From: Agarophyton chilense
Taxonomy: Eukaryota > Rhodophyta > Florideophyceae > Gracilariales > Gracilariaceae
Assembly: GCA_030374765.1 (NCBI GenBank)
Contig: JARGXX010000075.1
Coordinates: 62,001 to 126,000, forward strand
Direction: 5' to 3'
Length of the DNA stretch: 64,000 bases
The position numbers and the translations under genes are program-made. Below the pieces are notes generated by a model. The model ran no database searches. It was not told the DNA's origin and saw only the letters and a program-made list of their open reading frames with translations. Of the stretch, positions 10,588-21,300 are shown in pieces. Within the stretch, counting starts at the first letter, position 1. Every line of letters starts with the position of its first letter.

Positions 10588-11303
10588 TGATTTTCGAGCG
10601 ATATCGTCGTCACGAATAACGATAACAAGGCAAACTCATCTAATGAGAAGTTCGGAACTTTGTCCTTGTCTAGTGCTGGCGGAGCTTGAGTAGTTATGGC
10701 ATTTGAATTGGACTCATCTTGAGCGTCGCGAATGCAAGAGCGAACGCGATCCAAGTCTTTTGTCCATAAGTCGCGTTCCCGTTGTGTTAACTCCTTCAGA
10801 AGATGTTCTTCTTCCGGACAGCATCCTAAAAGAATTGAACTGTTACGAATCATGTGAAAATCCTGTAGAGCACCTTTATCTAAGAACCATTCTTCTAGAG
10901 GTATCCCGATCATTCCTTTCTTCTTGGCTGTCAGAATCATGCCCACAACGATTTCGCCTTTTTTCCCACTTTTTGTAATGGAAAGGTGCTTCGCAATGTC
11001 CTGCAGCTCGGCCTTTGTCCTCCGAGCAATAAAAGTATAAAGTGCGTCAAGCTCTGTGCCGATCGGGTGAGGCTCTGGACATATGGTGGCGGCATCGGAC
11101 AACTGTCTGGGAGATGCAGAGGCTATCGGCGTATGTTCGAGAGCGATGCTGTCAGGCGGGAGCTGTGGTACTAATGGAACACAGAATGGGCCATGTTCCT
11201 CAGAGAGCTGCACATTCGAGTCGGACGGCGTCAGCTGGGCGGCAATATCGCGTCCGGTAAGAAGAGGAGGAGGATTGGCATTATCGGGTTGTCTGGGTGA
11301 CAT
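10584..11303 (-). CDS. 239-aa hypothetical protein with SAP-like segment, upstream ORF of the pair
   Basis: ATG at 11303; ends with TGA at 10584-10586, overlapping the next start by 4 nt. After a Pro-rich N-terminus, residues ~92-130 (RRTKAELQDIAKHLSITKSG then KKGEIVVGMIL) resemble a SAP DNA-binding helix-extension-helix. The C-terminus is helical and charged. A SAP-type protein is a plausible DNA-binding partner for a transposase, but I do not recognise this family. The strand is opposite to the transposase, so the two would be convergent within the inner element. Confidence 0.5.
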   Translation of the reverse strand: MSPRQPDNANPPPLLTGRDIAAQLTPSDSNVQLSEEHGPFCVPLVPQLPPDSIALEHTPIASASPRQLSDAATICPEPHPIGTELDALYTFIARRTKAELQDIAKHLSITKSGKKGEIVVGMILTAKKKGMIGIPLEEWFLDKGALQDFHMIRNSSILLGCCPEEEHLLKELTQRERDLWTKDLDRVRSCIRDAQDESNSNAITTQAPPALDKDKVPNFSLDEFALLSLFVTTISLENQ

Positions 11304-11625
11304 GAAAGGTGTGGACTCTCCGGAGAGGCGTCGGCGTCACGATGCGATGCTTATAGGCGTTTGTCGGAGCTCCATTCTACAACAAGACCGTCATATGGCG
11401 ATGCAAGGCGGAGATGGTTACAAGTACAACGACTGGAGATTATAAACCTATCTACGACGATGCAACCCAGTTGCTTTGTGGATATTGTAATGAATACTGG
11501 GGGACATGATTCAAATATGAAAAACTGACCAATGCTTATGGATCAAACCCGTACTTTCTTGAAGTGAATCCATTCTTGAGTCCATTCCTGTTTGAATCTT
11601 CAAGCACCAATTATTTTTCTACACG

Positions 11626-11677
11626 TCCTGGCACGCCGGTACGCTTGCACGTCTGGTACGCATGGATAGAACGGCCC
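11626..11677 (-). repeat. right terminal inverted repeat region of inner Harbinger
   Basis: Reverse-complemented, it starts GGGCCGTTCTATCCATGCGT and pairs with 6071-6099. Inside that, both ends contain a GTACCGGCGTGCCA block at slightly different offsets. Flanked by TGA (11678-11680). Confidence 0.75.
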
Positions 11678-12549
11678 TGAAGCTCAAATTCCAACCGGCG
11701 TCGCGTTCTATTAGCCAGGAGAAATCGACTTTTCGCTCTACGCCCTTCGCATTCCGGCGTAAACCCAGCACCCATTGAGATCTTCCGCGCTCTTGTTTGC
11801 CATCCTGTACCCCTCAGCCACTCTCTCGAGCGGCACCGCACTTTCTACTACCTGGTGCCGTGCTTTTCCGTGCCCCTGGCTGCTGTTCGGTGCCACATAG
11901 CCACAGTCGAGAGCCGCATTACGGTTGTCACTTTCCTTCTGCCGTGCCCTCACGAATCTCCGCGCTTCTATCGTTTTCGAAAACGAATTTGCGTTCTCTT
12001 TTGATTGTTTCCGTCGCTGTGCACTCGCACCTCACGCCTCGAGCTTGCTTCTATACACCGACCGTCAGTGGCTTCCGACCATCGCTGACGCTGTACTCTC
12101 CTGCGTAATCGTTCATTGCTTGGTTGGGCCGCAATCTTTCTCTTTTTATCACCACCTCCGTATGCCCTGAGGCACCAGCGCGTCTCTTTGGCTCGCTTTG
12201 AAAAGCTCGAGGTCCCCCTTTGTGCAAATCTCGAGGTTTTTCTTTATGCACAGGGGTTCTGTCGCGCCTCTTTTGCACAACCTGGAAATCGGACCGTCCC
12301 CGTTCTGTCATTATCAAAGCACCACTCTCTATTAGCCCTTCTTCTCTGCCTTGAGTTCAATGAAACCATGGATCCACTATGTTATAGATAAAGTTTTTGG
12401 TCGGAAGAAGAAATTGCTTCTAATAAGGAGATGACTTGAGCAATATGGCAACAAATGATTACTCTTGCGTTTGTGTAATAGAAACAAGTCAAACGTGGAG
12501 GCTCGTTTCCTGGTCGAGAGGGCAACATTTCTCGAAACTATGCCGCAAC
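11678..12549. other. outer Harbinger sequence, no gene recognised
   Basis: Resumes the outer element after the nested insertion. Overlapping frames of 60-103 codons on both strands carry no motif. It probably includes the 5' untranslated part and any lost N-terminus of the transposase at 12550. Confidence 0.4.
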
Positions 12550-13507
12550 CCATCTACATTATATGAAGAAGTACCTCTGGCCGGAACATCTCCTGCGTCC
12601 TGGAACTTTTTCAAAAGGTCCTGAACAGCCCTCTGCATCCTTCGAAAGCCGCTTCCAAATGTCGAAAGACCTATTTATTCGTCTACTAAATGGAGTGGTT
12701 CCAGTATCTCCCTATCTGAGTCAGGGACTCTGACCAGATGCTTGTGGGAAACTCGTTATCCCTCCGTTGCTTAAGGTGATATGTGCTCTCCGGCAATTAG
12801 CATATGATATTCCCGAAGATCTTGCAGATGATCTGTTCGATGTGTCTGAGTCTAGTGCTGCACTATGTCTGAAAGCTTTTTGGACGCTGTACCGGTTATT
12901 TTCGGGGAAATCTATCCCCGTGCACCAACTCCACAGGATATTCCCAAGATTGAAAATGCGTTTAAGAATGTTGGCTTCCCAGGGTGTCTGGGGTGCCTGG
13001 ATTGTGGTGGTTGGACATGGAAGAATTGCCTGAAGGCACTTCAGAGCATTAGAAAGGGAAAGAGAGAGCACCAACAGTTCGCATGGAAGTAATATGTGGA
13101 TTGGACTTGTGGATATGGTCGTTTCAATTTGATCTTCCGAGGTATTCAACGATCTTAGTATACTTGAAGTCAGCAGGCATTTCAAATACGTGCCTGCAGG
13201 AGCGTTTCCCCCTATCAAGCCTAGCTACTCAGTAGCTGGTCCAAATTACTCGTTGTTTTGTTATCTGAACGACGGTATATTCCCGTCTTGGAAAATATTT
13301 ATCAAGTCACTACCGAATGCTGATGATAGAAAGGGAAAGAAGTTCGCGCATCTGCAGGAAGGTGTTCGTAAATCTGTCGAAAGAGTGTTTGGGGTGTTGT
13401 TTCGGCGGTTCAAAATTATTTTCATCGCCTCTGAGTTTTGGACAGTACAGAAAATGAGAAGTGTTGCGACGACATGTGTCTGTTTACATAACATGATAGT
13501 CAAATAA
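12550..13507 (+). pseudogene. Harbinger transposase of the Plant_tran type, frameshifted
   Basis: Pieces in three frames match the plant-type DDE_4 ('Plant transposon protein') order. They are: ASFESRFQMSKDLFIRLLNG, then LLKVICALRQLAYDIPED and VSESSAALCLKAF (frame 2), then AFKNVGFPGCLGCLDCGGWT followed by WKNCL (frame 1; first catalytic Asp in the GCLDC.gW.WKNCP motif). Next are EVICGLDLWIWSF (frame 3) and SLFCYLNDGIFPSWKIFIKS (frame 2; the Y.L.DgIYP.w second block). The last is RKSVERVFGVLFRRFKII (third block, Glu kept), ending VCLHNMIV. At least three frameshifts plus an in-frame TGA near 12728 make it inactive. It belongs to the outer element. Confidence 0.85.
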
Positions 13508-13850
13508 CGGCGATCGTTATACGACGGGGACGGAGTTGGTGGTGTGAGCCGCTATTTCAATGACGAGAGCTTAACTGACATAACCTTCGAGGCTGCGGAG
13601 TCGTTTGAAGTTTCTCCGAGTTTGGAGCCGTACTTCTCGGACAGCGTTAATAAAACCGGATTGCACCGAGTACTAACATAGTCTCTGATAGACCATGTTT
13701 GGGAATCACATGGCGCTTCTAGTATCAACCTTTAGAAAGATAGCGCCGACAATGGCACCAACATATACAGTGCAACCTACATAAAAAACATTTTTCCTGC
13801 TGGCACTGTATCGTTTTTATTGAAGTGAAGTTCTCGAATCTAACAACAGT
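13508..13850. other. region between convergent transposase and accessory ORF
   Basis: Convergent 3' ends meet here. No ORF or repeat recognised; presumably both polyadenylation regions. Confidence 0.4.
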
Positions 13851-14564
13851 TTATTTCTTCTCTAGATTCAGTATCTCTGTCAGAGTTTGGTTTTGGGCTT
13901 GGGGAGTCGTGAATGGAGCTAAAGAAGAAGAGCACAAATGCAGTTTGGAAGGCATCAGTAGGCCAGTAATTAAACTTGCACTAACGAAAAATTGTTTGCG
14001 TGGGAAAGGATCTGGAGTCGAAGATTGAAATCCACAAAGATTATCATTGTCTTGAGCATCATTTTCTTTGATTTCAACAGCAACATAGTTCCGTGCATGT
14101 GGGCGTTCAATCTGTAAACTATTGCTCCTTGATTCCTGCTGCTCGGGGATCGCGAAGGCTTGTTGCTGTAAAAGGGATATAAATCGGGCTCTCAAGGGAG
14201 GGTCTGTCCCCGCCATTGAAAACAAGGCAATCAATGATTTCTGCTTCTCAACAGCCATAATTTCTTCTGCAATCCTTGTTCGCTTCAACGCCGCCTCCAC
14301 CATTCTCTCTATTCTCTCAGCACCTCGGTTTAGAGCGGCATTCTGACGAGATTTTCCTAAGGCGCGTTTAGTGCCTGTCGGACGTTGACGCCTAGCAAGC
14401 CCTCCAGCTTCAATGGTCGAGTCTGCTCGGTTCTGCACAGATGCTGTCGAACTATGTTCACTTCCAGTTCTTGTACATTTCATTACATAAGTACGTAATA
14501 TGGTAGCCGGTGGGGAAACAGTACCCGGGTTTTTTTTTGGACAGAATAACGTATTGCCAGCCAT
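13851..14564 (-). CDS. Harbinger accessory protein, NAM-associated/Myb-type C-terminal domain
   Basis: 237 codons from ATG at 14564. The segment RRQRPTGTKRALGKSRQNAA followed by helices (RTRIAEEIMAVEKQKSLIAL) matches the 'RP.GrK.AK' plus coiled helix of the NAM-associated domain, found in the second ORF of plant-type Harbinger elements. There it acts as a Myb-like DNA-binding and nuclear-import partner of the transposase. The usual N-terminal SANT/Myb domain is not seen: a TAG lies just upstream of the ATG, so that part is lost or on a spliced exon. Convergent with the transposase relic and 400 bp from the right terminal repeat, as expected for this element type. Confidence 0.6.
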   Translation of the reverse strand: MAGNTLFCPKKNPGTVSPPATILRTYVMKCTRTGSEHSSTASVQNRADSTIEAGGLARRQRPTGTKRALGKSRQNAALNRGAERIERMVEAALKRTRIAEEIMAVEKQKSLIALFSMAGTDPPLRARFISLLQQQAFAIPEQQESRSNSLQIERPHARNYVAVEIKENDAQDNDNLCGFQSSTPDPFPRKQFFVSASLITGLLMPSKLHLCSSSLAPFTTPQAQNQTLTEILNLEKK

Positions 14565-14940
14565 GGGTCTTGCGAAGAAAGAAAAGAGCGCCTACGAATG
14601 GACATTCTGCATCGCATTCAACCGCGCTGTCCCTTAGGAAGGAAGGTGTATATTTGACAAAAATCAGCTTCTTTGTTGTAAACAGCAGTAGCGGCTCGAA
14701 ACGATGTCCTTCTCTAGCAGAGAGCCTGTCGGGTTTCGGCGTCTGATTGACACAATGATCCCCTCTAATTTCAGGGACTCACTCCGTGCCTAACGATGAG
14801 GTTGGATCGCGATGTCTGTTTGACACAATTTTGGATCGCGATGTGGGTAATCGATGTCCAATTTCCAAAAGAAATTTTAGAACTTGATTTTAATCAGACG
14901 ATGTCGGAGAACAAACCGAATTCCATATCCATTATTTAAG

Positions 14941-14976
14941 TTGGAACGCGCAAATAGACTACCAATGGACATGCTC
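14941..14976 (-). repeat. right terminal inverted repeat of outer Harbinger
   Basis: Pairs with 5952-5987 at 32 of 36 positions; followed by TAA (14977-14979). Confidence 0.8.
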
Positions 14977-15013
14977 TAAAAAGCTACTTCAGCGTCAGAT
15001 GGCATTCAGATAG

Positions 15014-15726
15014 TGTAGTATTCTACTATGTCGGGGAATCAGATAGGTTCGTTTTTCGCGAAGTCGCGGTTGGAACTCATGAGTGTTATGATCAGCATCG
15101 TGATATGAAGCGGCATCCCGCATAGGATGCCTAGAGGCAGAATGTCTTAGTGGAACACATGGCGTCATGGGTCGAGTGGCTTAACACGGCGCGCGCATAG
15201 TTGCGACCCTTCCTAAGGGAATGCCATATTGGAAACGGCGCATGTAGTGCGCGATCCACGTTGAGGGCTTTACTACCCTTTGTAGCTAGACGTCCATTAG
15301 GGACCATACCCATACAGTGGTTTGGCTAAGTGGATGACCACTGGGTATTATTTATATATTTATTTGGGCACTCACCTTGGTACACAGTATATAGTGTACC
15401 AGAGGTGAGCGCCGACTCCAAGTAAAGGAGACAACATGGGCACCATGACTATTCTGTTCCTCGCTTAGGATTCCTTAACCGGAAATCCGGACGAGCTATA
15501 ATAGATAGTCAGCCCCCAACCACTTCACGAGCCGTCTCTTACCTTCGTTCCATCAACATTTTACAGTTGCACTGTTCACCCTCGCTGGCAAGTAGTGGCC
15601 TTACACCCCACTTCCAGCTCGCTGGTGTTATAGCTCTACCACCCCTTTTCCTTGGCCGCAAGAGACCCATCGGCAGTCCGGACGCTTTCAAAGGTGTCTG
15701 CTCTCTCCGTTAGAGCAGATACTGCA
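15014..15726 (+). repeat. 5' LTR of copy A (divergent, 713 bp)
   Basis: Starts TGTAGTATTCTACTATGTCG and ends GCAGATACTGCA. It differs from the 3' LTR by many substitutions and by ~46 extra bases around 15188-15235 (GCGCGCATAGTTGCGACCCT...). The 3' LTR of A and the LTR of B resemble each other much more closely. Confidence 0.85.
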
Positions 15727-15941
15727 AGTGGTCTCCCGACTTAGAACCACTGCGGTCAGTTGCACTGAACAATTCGCTCCTGGAACGTGGAATCGATATC
15801 GATACTTGGAAGAAGTGGAATCACTACAGTTATTGTTTATCGAACCACCTCCGGCAATTGCGAAATTCATCGTGGTTGAACACGTGGTCGAGAAGTCGAA
15901 GAAACCATTTGGTTCGCACATGGACTCAGGTTTGGTCTAGG

Positions 15942-18095
15942 ATGCCGAAGACCCGAAGCCAGTCGAGTACTGGTCGCCCCGGTCCTGCGGGACCACCCCC
16001 GAAACCGAGGCTCGCCTCACCTGTTGAAGCCGGAGAGCGGCTGTATCGTCAAGCGATGTCGTGCTCACGCTCGGTGAATGATGAACAAGATATCTCGGAT
16101 GTACCGGCCCCTGTGGCAGCGGCAGTCACTCCCACCACAGAAGCCGTAGTTGACCCTGAGGTCTTCGGACCTCAAGAAGAGGATTATTTGAGCAGGGAAG
16201 TGCGTCGTCTCAAGTCTGAGTCAAGCGCTTTGCGTGTGCGCATGGTTGCGTTGGAATCGCAGATCGCTGCTCTCATCGCTGCTGTCGAACAATTACGCAG
16301 TGCGCATCAAGCACTCGTTCGTCAAGACGATGGGAAGCAGACCTCTGCATCAGTGAAAACACTACATGAGGATTTGAACCATCTACTGGAGAGGTACGGG
16401 AATACGCCCGATGCGCTACCCGACTTAACCGTGGATGTAGAGGAAGTCCTCACTCGAGTTAACCCTCGTTTAGAACGCCTGGAGGCGGCAGTTCATGCGC
16501 AGACTGCTGCTAAACCAGTCGTGCTGGAAGAGGAAGGAGCTCCTTTGAAGGAAGCTCGTTCGAAGAAGTCGAAGTCACGACGTAAGAAGCGGAAGTCTGC
16601 ACATGATTAGAGTGATGAATCGTCAAGTACGGAGGGTTTCAGTTCCAGTACTGACGATTCTGATGATTCAGGTACGTCAGATGGCGACGACAGTGATGAT
16701 GGTCATCGAAGGTCCCGACCTTGGAAGAAGAACACGTCTTCGTGGTTGATGAGAAAAAAAAGCTCACCTTACAGAGGATTGAAGGTGTTCCCGTGCACGA
16801 ATCCGCTTAATCGGAAGGTCCTGAATTACAGGTACTACCGTCTGAAGGGGAAGAGCAAGAAGCGCTCAGGACGCGAAACCGCGAAGGTGAAGGATCACAT
16901 CAAACGATTGAAGATCGGTCTTAATGATTTAACACTTTATGGGAAAACCCCCATTCTCGTTATCGAGTTTCTCACTGGATTCGTTGCCGAAGCAGACACT
17001 CTAGAGATGCGTGAACCACAGGCATTTGTATCTATACCACACTTCCTGAAGGGTTTTGCTTTAGAGCAATATCGTTCCGTATGCGGATCATTGACAGCCG
17101 ATGAAGGCGGCGTTACCTCATGGCCAGAGGCGGTGCAGTATTCGCTGCACAGTTACGCGACATCAAACGCGATACGTCAGGCGATCCTGAACCTAAGGGA
17201 TGTGACCCAAAAGCCTGAGGAAGGCCAAGCTGAGTACAGCTCAAGGCTTAACAAAGATTCAGTCCGCTGTGGAAATGTCCACTCGACGGAGGACAAGATT
17301 ACCTTGTACATCGACGGGCTGGACCCGAGCATCAAGTCGTTGGTAGCTCGATATCGAGAGAAGCATGGAAGAGTCTCCCTTTTCGAGTTAGTTCAGTTTG
17401 CGAAAGCTGAAGGAGACGCGGCCAGAGCGCGTGGTAGCCCCCGTCGTTCAGTGGCTTTTGGAACCTCAATGGGTAAGGAGAAGATCTCCGCCAGAGTTAA
17501 TCAGCGCAGCAAACTGCTACATCTAGAATCTCCAGTGCACTCACGAGATTCGTCGTTGGCACCCAAAGGGAGTGACTCGCATCAGGAGGCGGTCCATTTA
17601 ATGGAATATACGGACTCTTATGTACCTACAGTGGATCTCCCACACTCGGAGTTCCAGGACGAGGAAGCCCTAATGGCTATGGAGGGCCGTCGCCTTATGT
17701 ACCGTCTCTACACGGTGCCCCCACAAGGAGGTTTTAAGAACGGGAAACTCGGATGGGTGGATACTTGCACGGCATACCGTTTATAACCTATGTTGAACAA
17801 CCGTCGTGACGGTTTGATATGTTATTCATGTTATGGAAAACACCGTTTTAGTGCAGAATGCACGCTTCCTGCAAAGGATCTGAGTCGTATCATGACGAAT
17901 TATGAAGCACTCTCAGAAGAGGAAAGGAGCTGCGTACCGGCGGGCATGAATTGGAAAGGCAAAAGTTGGTTTTCTCAGACACCAATGCACCGGACGGACA
18001 AGCCGGTTGCTCAGAATGCTGAATTGTTACAACCCAGACCCCCGGTAGGAACAGGCGCCTTTGAGGCGAATAAGTTGGGGCAACCGGAAAACTAA
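15942..18095 (+). pseudogene. Gag with capsid and CCHC knuckle, copy A
   Basis: ATG at 15942 (MPKTRSQSS...). The frame continues through TAG at 16608 and TAA at 17784 to 18095. Order: Pro-rich basic N-terminus; coiled coil (LESQIAALIAAVEQLRSAHQ); Lys/Arg-rich tract; Asp/Ser-rich linker; retrotransposon-gag capsid domain (GLNDLTLYGKTPILVIEFLT onward to the LYIDGLDPSIKSLVARYR block); and, after the TAA, a nucleocapsid knuckle CYSCYGKHRFSAEC. In copy B the knuckle is a perfect CX2CX4HX4C; here the second His of the HH pair is Arg, which spoils the spacing. TAG 16608 is unique to A. TAA 17784 is shared with B. Confidence 0.85.
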
Positions 18096-18317
18096 GTGAG
18101 GGAGCTTCTAGGGGGTCTGCACTAGTCGATCCCGTAGTGCTGACCAGAGCGATCGCCTCCGTGCTCCTGCGCTTGGAAGCCCAAGATTCTCTTGAGGCCT
18201 GCCAAATTTCCGCGGTACGGAATCAATCAGCCGGACGGAAAGCGAGTACAGTTTGACTGTGAGTGACATCGTCCTTGGAGACGTTATATTTGTCCGTCAA
18301 AACGAGAAAGTTACCTC

Positions 18318-21300
18318 ATGGTAGTGTCTAAAAGAAACTATAAGGTCTATGCCGACATCGGCTCTGACAGAAATCTGTTATCTCGTCGATTGACTATCCT
18401 GGACACAGGTGCTGGTCCGAACTTTATACGGGCATCAGAGCTCGCTCCTGCTGACTTAGAACGTATTTGATACGGTACTTTACCGGACATCCGGGATGCC
18501 AACAAAAATGCTGTGAAGACACTGGGAACAGTTCGACTCGTGGTGCGTTTGTGACGCTTTGTAGTCCTAGTCGACATCATCGTCTGTAAGACGTTAGCTG
18601 CACCAGTGGTACTGAGATGTGATTATTGCGACAAGTTTGTCGAAGCCATTCGCCCGCGAAGAAAACTAGTGGAACTAGATGATGAGTCAATGGTACCAAT
18701 TGTTCGCAAGCCAATGCGTCGTTGCTCTGAAGCACCTCCACTTCCACCATCTATGGAATACGGGAAATCCCGAGGACGTGTCTCGCCGAGGATTCGAGTA
18801 GCCAAGAGTGCCATGCTGAAGGCGCAAACCCAAACTTGGGTTCAAGTAAGAACAGAACGACAAGGACTCGTGGTAATTCAACCGAATACTCGGATGTACG
18901 AATCCCGTGGATTGCTAGTCGCTAACGGCATTGTTCAGGTTGATCCTGGTAGCCCCTTTTGGATACTAGTGAGTAACTTCCCCGATAACGATTATCAGAT
19001 ACCGAAGAATCAGGTTGTTGCATCCCACAGTGGTGGACCCTACTCATATTTCTACTGCAGAAGTATTGAGACTAACCCATGTCAGTGACACAGACGAAGA
19101 ACTGCAAACTTCGTCTGGAGATCAATTGCAAACGGCAAAGGATCCAAAGAGCCTGGTCGATGAGCTAGACTTAGCACATGTGCCGGAACACTACAGGACG
19201 AAGATCAGGTCTATGCTGAAGAAGTATACATCCACGCGGAGTGGAAAACTAGGAGAGATCTCCGCTAAGGAACACCACATTGATTTGGTCCCAGGGTCAC
19301 GACACATCTCCCAACCACCCTACAGAGCGGGACCGCAAACTCGCCAAATCCAGGAGGAGAATGTCAGCAAAATGCTGGAAGAAGGAGTAATCGAAGCAGC
19401 TCAATCTGCTTGGGCCTCACCAGTGGTGCTGGTTCCAAAACCTGATGGTTCTTTACGATTCTGTATCGATTATCGAAAACTGAACGCAGTTACAGTTCGA
19501 GATACATACCTGTTGCCTCGAATGTACGAATGTATTGACAGCTTAGGAGAAGCGAACGTGTTCACCACGTTGGACGCCAACTCTGGCTATTGGGAGGTGC
19601 CTGTAGCGGAAGAAGACCAAAATAAAACCGCATTTGCGTGTCACGCCGGTCTCTACCGTTTCAAAAGGATGCCCTTTGGCTTAACGAATGCAGCGGCTAC
19701 TTTCCAGCGTACTCTGGACATGTTGCTCTTAAGATACAAGTGGAAGACTTGTTTAGTCTATTTGGACGATGTGATCATCTTTCCCCAGGATGTGGAAAGC
19801 CATTTACGGCATGTCGAGGAGACCCTCAAAGCACTACAGAGCGCAGGTATCACCTTCAAGTTCAAGAAATGCAAATGGTTCGCTGGCACCGTCCGGTATT
19901 TAGGACATGTGATCAAGCCGGGACAGCTTCCCATTCAAGAGGCACAAACAGCGGCTCTCTGCGAAGTACAACCTCCGTCGACACAGAAGCAATTGCTTTC
20001 TTTCCTCGGCTTGTGCAACGTCTACCGACGATTCGTGCCGCGATACTCGCATATAGCGGCACCGCTCAACGCAAAGCTGCGTAAAGGACAACCAGTACAG
20101 CTGGAACAATTCAGACCAGCTGAAGCGGAAGCGTTCGAAACGCTCAAGGCAAAGATTATTACAGCCCCAGTCTTGGCGCTGCCCATCCCCAACCTGCCGT
20201 ACTCAGTGGATACCGACTCCAGCGAGTACCAAGTAGGGTGTGCTCTTTTTTCAAACACACCCTGATGGTGAAAGCAAACCCATTCGTTACTGGTCAAGAT
20301 CGCTGAACGCAGCTGAGAAGAAGTATTCAGTTTCAGAAAAGGAATGCCTTGCAGTCGTTTGGGCTCAAACCACATTGCGACCGTATCTCCAAGGAGAACG
20401 TTTTACAGTCAACACGGATCATTCGTCTCTACGATGGTTACTGTCCATTACAGACCCGTCTGGTCGTCTCACACGATGGCGCTTACGCCTTTCTGAATTC
20501 GATTTCGAAGTGAAGTATAAGAAGGGATTGGCCAATTTCCAAGCTGACGCGCTATCGCGACTCAAAACACTGGGCGAAACCCAAGGCGAAATCGATGAAG
20601 AGATACCTTGCTTCTACATGGAGACCCATTCACCATCTTTTAAAGAAGAGGAACAAGAGACCCTTGATGATTGTTCGGATGCAGACCCGTTCCTGGCATT
20701 AGCAGACACTGACCCTTCAGTTCAACTCGAGCGAATCTCGTGCACTGAGCTCCTCAATGAGCAACACGCCGATACGTTTTGTGCGTCGATACGCTTTCGT
20801 CGTAACGGGGGGGAGGAGCTCCCCTTTTTACTCGATTCACGAGAAATACTGTTAAGACATGTCGAACAGCATGATCAAATCGTGATTTCACACGTCTTGA
20901 AGAGTCGAGTACTCCATCTGGCACACAACAGCAGGCTGTCTGGTCATCCAGGAGGAACGAAGTTGTTCATGACTCTAAGAAGAGATTTTTACTGGCCTAC
21001 TTTGGCAATGGACTGCCATGCTACAGTGAGGTTGTGTACAACATGTGCGAAGAACCGCGTGAAGCTTTACAGGAAGGGGAAACCGATGACGTTTTTCCGG
21101 GCGAAAGTGCCTTTACAATACGTCAGTATCGACATCCTAGGGGAATTGATTCGCTCAAGTCGAGGTTATCGCTACCTATTGGTAATCACCGATCGCTTCT
21201 CGAAGTATCGGAATATGCCCCGTGGCACTCCCACACCCGTAAGTACAGAAATGGAACCTGAAAGCAGGAAAGATGTTTTGGACTTTGGCCCCAAGGACTT

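Larger units (their letters stand above)
6071..11677 (+). mobile_element. inner PIF/Harbinger element carrying host-gene fragments
   Basis: The left end GAGCCATTCTATCCATGCGT and the right end, reverse-complemented, GGGCCGTTCTATCCATGCGT begin a terminal inverted repeat of about 29 bp with two mismatches. Both ends are flanked by TGA (6068-6070 and 11678-11680), a 3-bp target duplication. Contents in order: dead transposase (6583-7518), UBE2T-like E2 relic (7826-8320), DNA polymerase alpha relic (8463-9650), and two overlapping minus-strand ORFs (9811-11303). The host-gene pieces inside a TIR-bounded element suggest gene capture, as known for Pack-type DNA transposons. Confidence 0.75.
5952..14976 (+). 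mobile_element. outer PIF/Harbinger element, with a second element nested in it
   Basis: The left end GAGCATCTCCACTGGTACTC and the right end, reverse-complemented, GAGCATGTCCATTGGTAGTC start a 36-bp terminal inverted repeat matching at 32 of 36 positions. The element is flanked on both sides by TAA (5949-5951 and 14977-14979), the 3-bp target duplication typical of PIF/Harbinger. The 9025-bp span contains the inner element at 6071-11677. Removing that and its duplicated TGA leaves about 3.4 kb, holding a transposase relic (12550-13507) and a convergent accessory ORF (13851-14564): the normal two-gene Harbinger plan. Confidence 0.8.

Noticed and set aside
15727..15750. Primer-binding site for a specific tRNA after the 5' LTR
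   Set aside because: TGGTCTCCCGAC looks like a CCA-end complement, but the sequence further in does not give a standard T-arm, so no tRNA was assigned.
20240..20265. Programmed -1 frameshift signal (T-run)
   Set aside because: The frame change needed is +1, and it lies inside RNase H rather than between domains.
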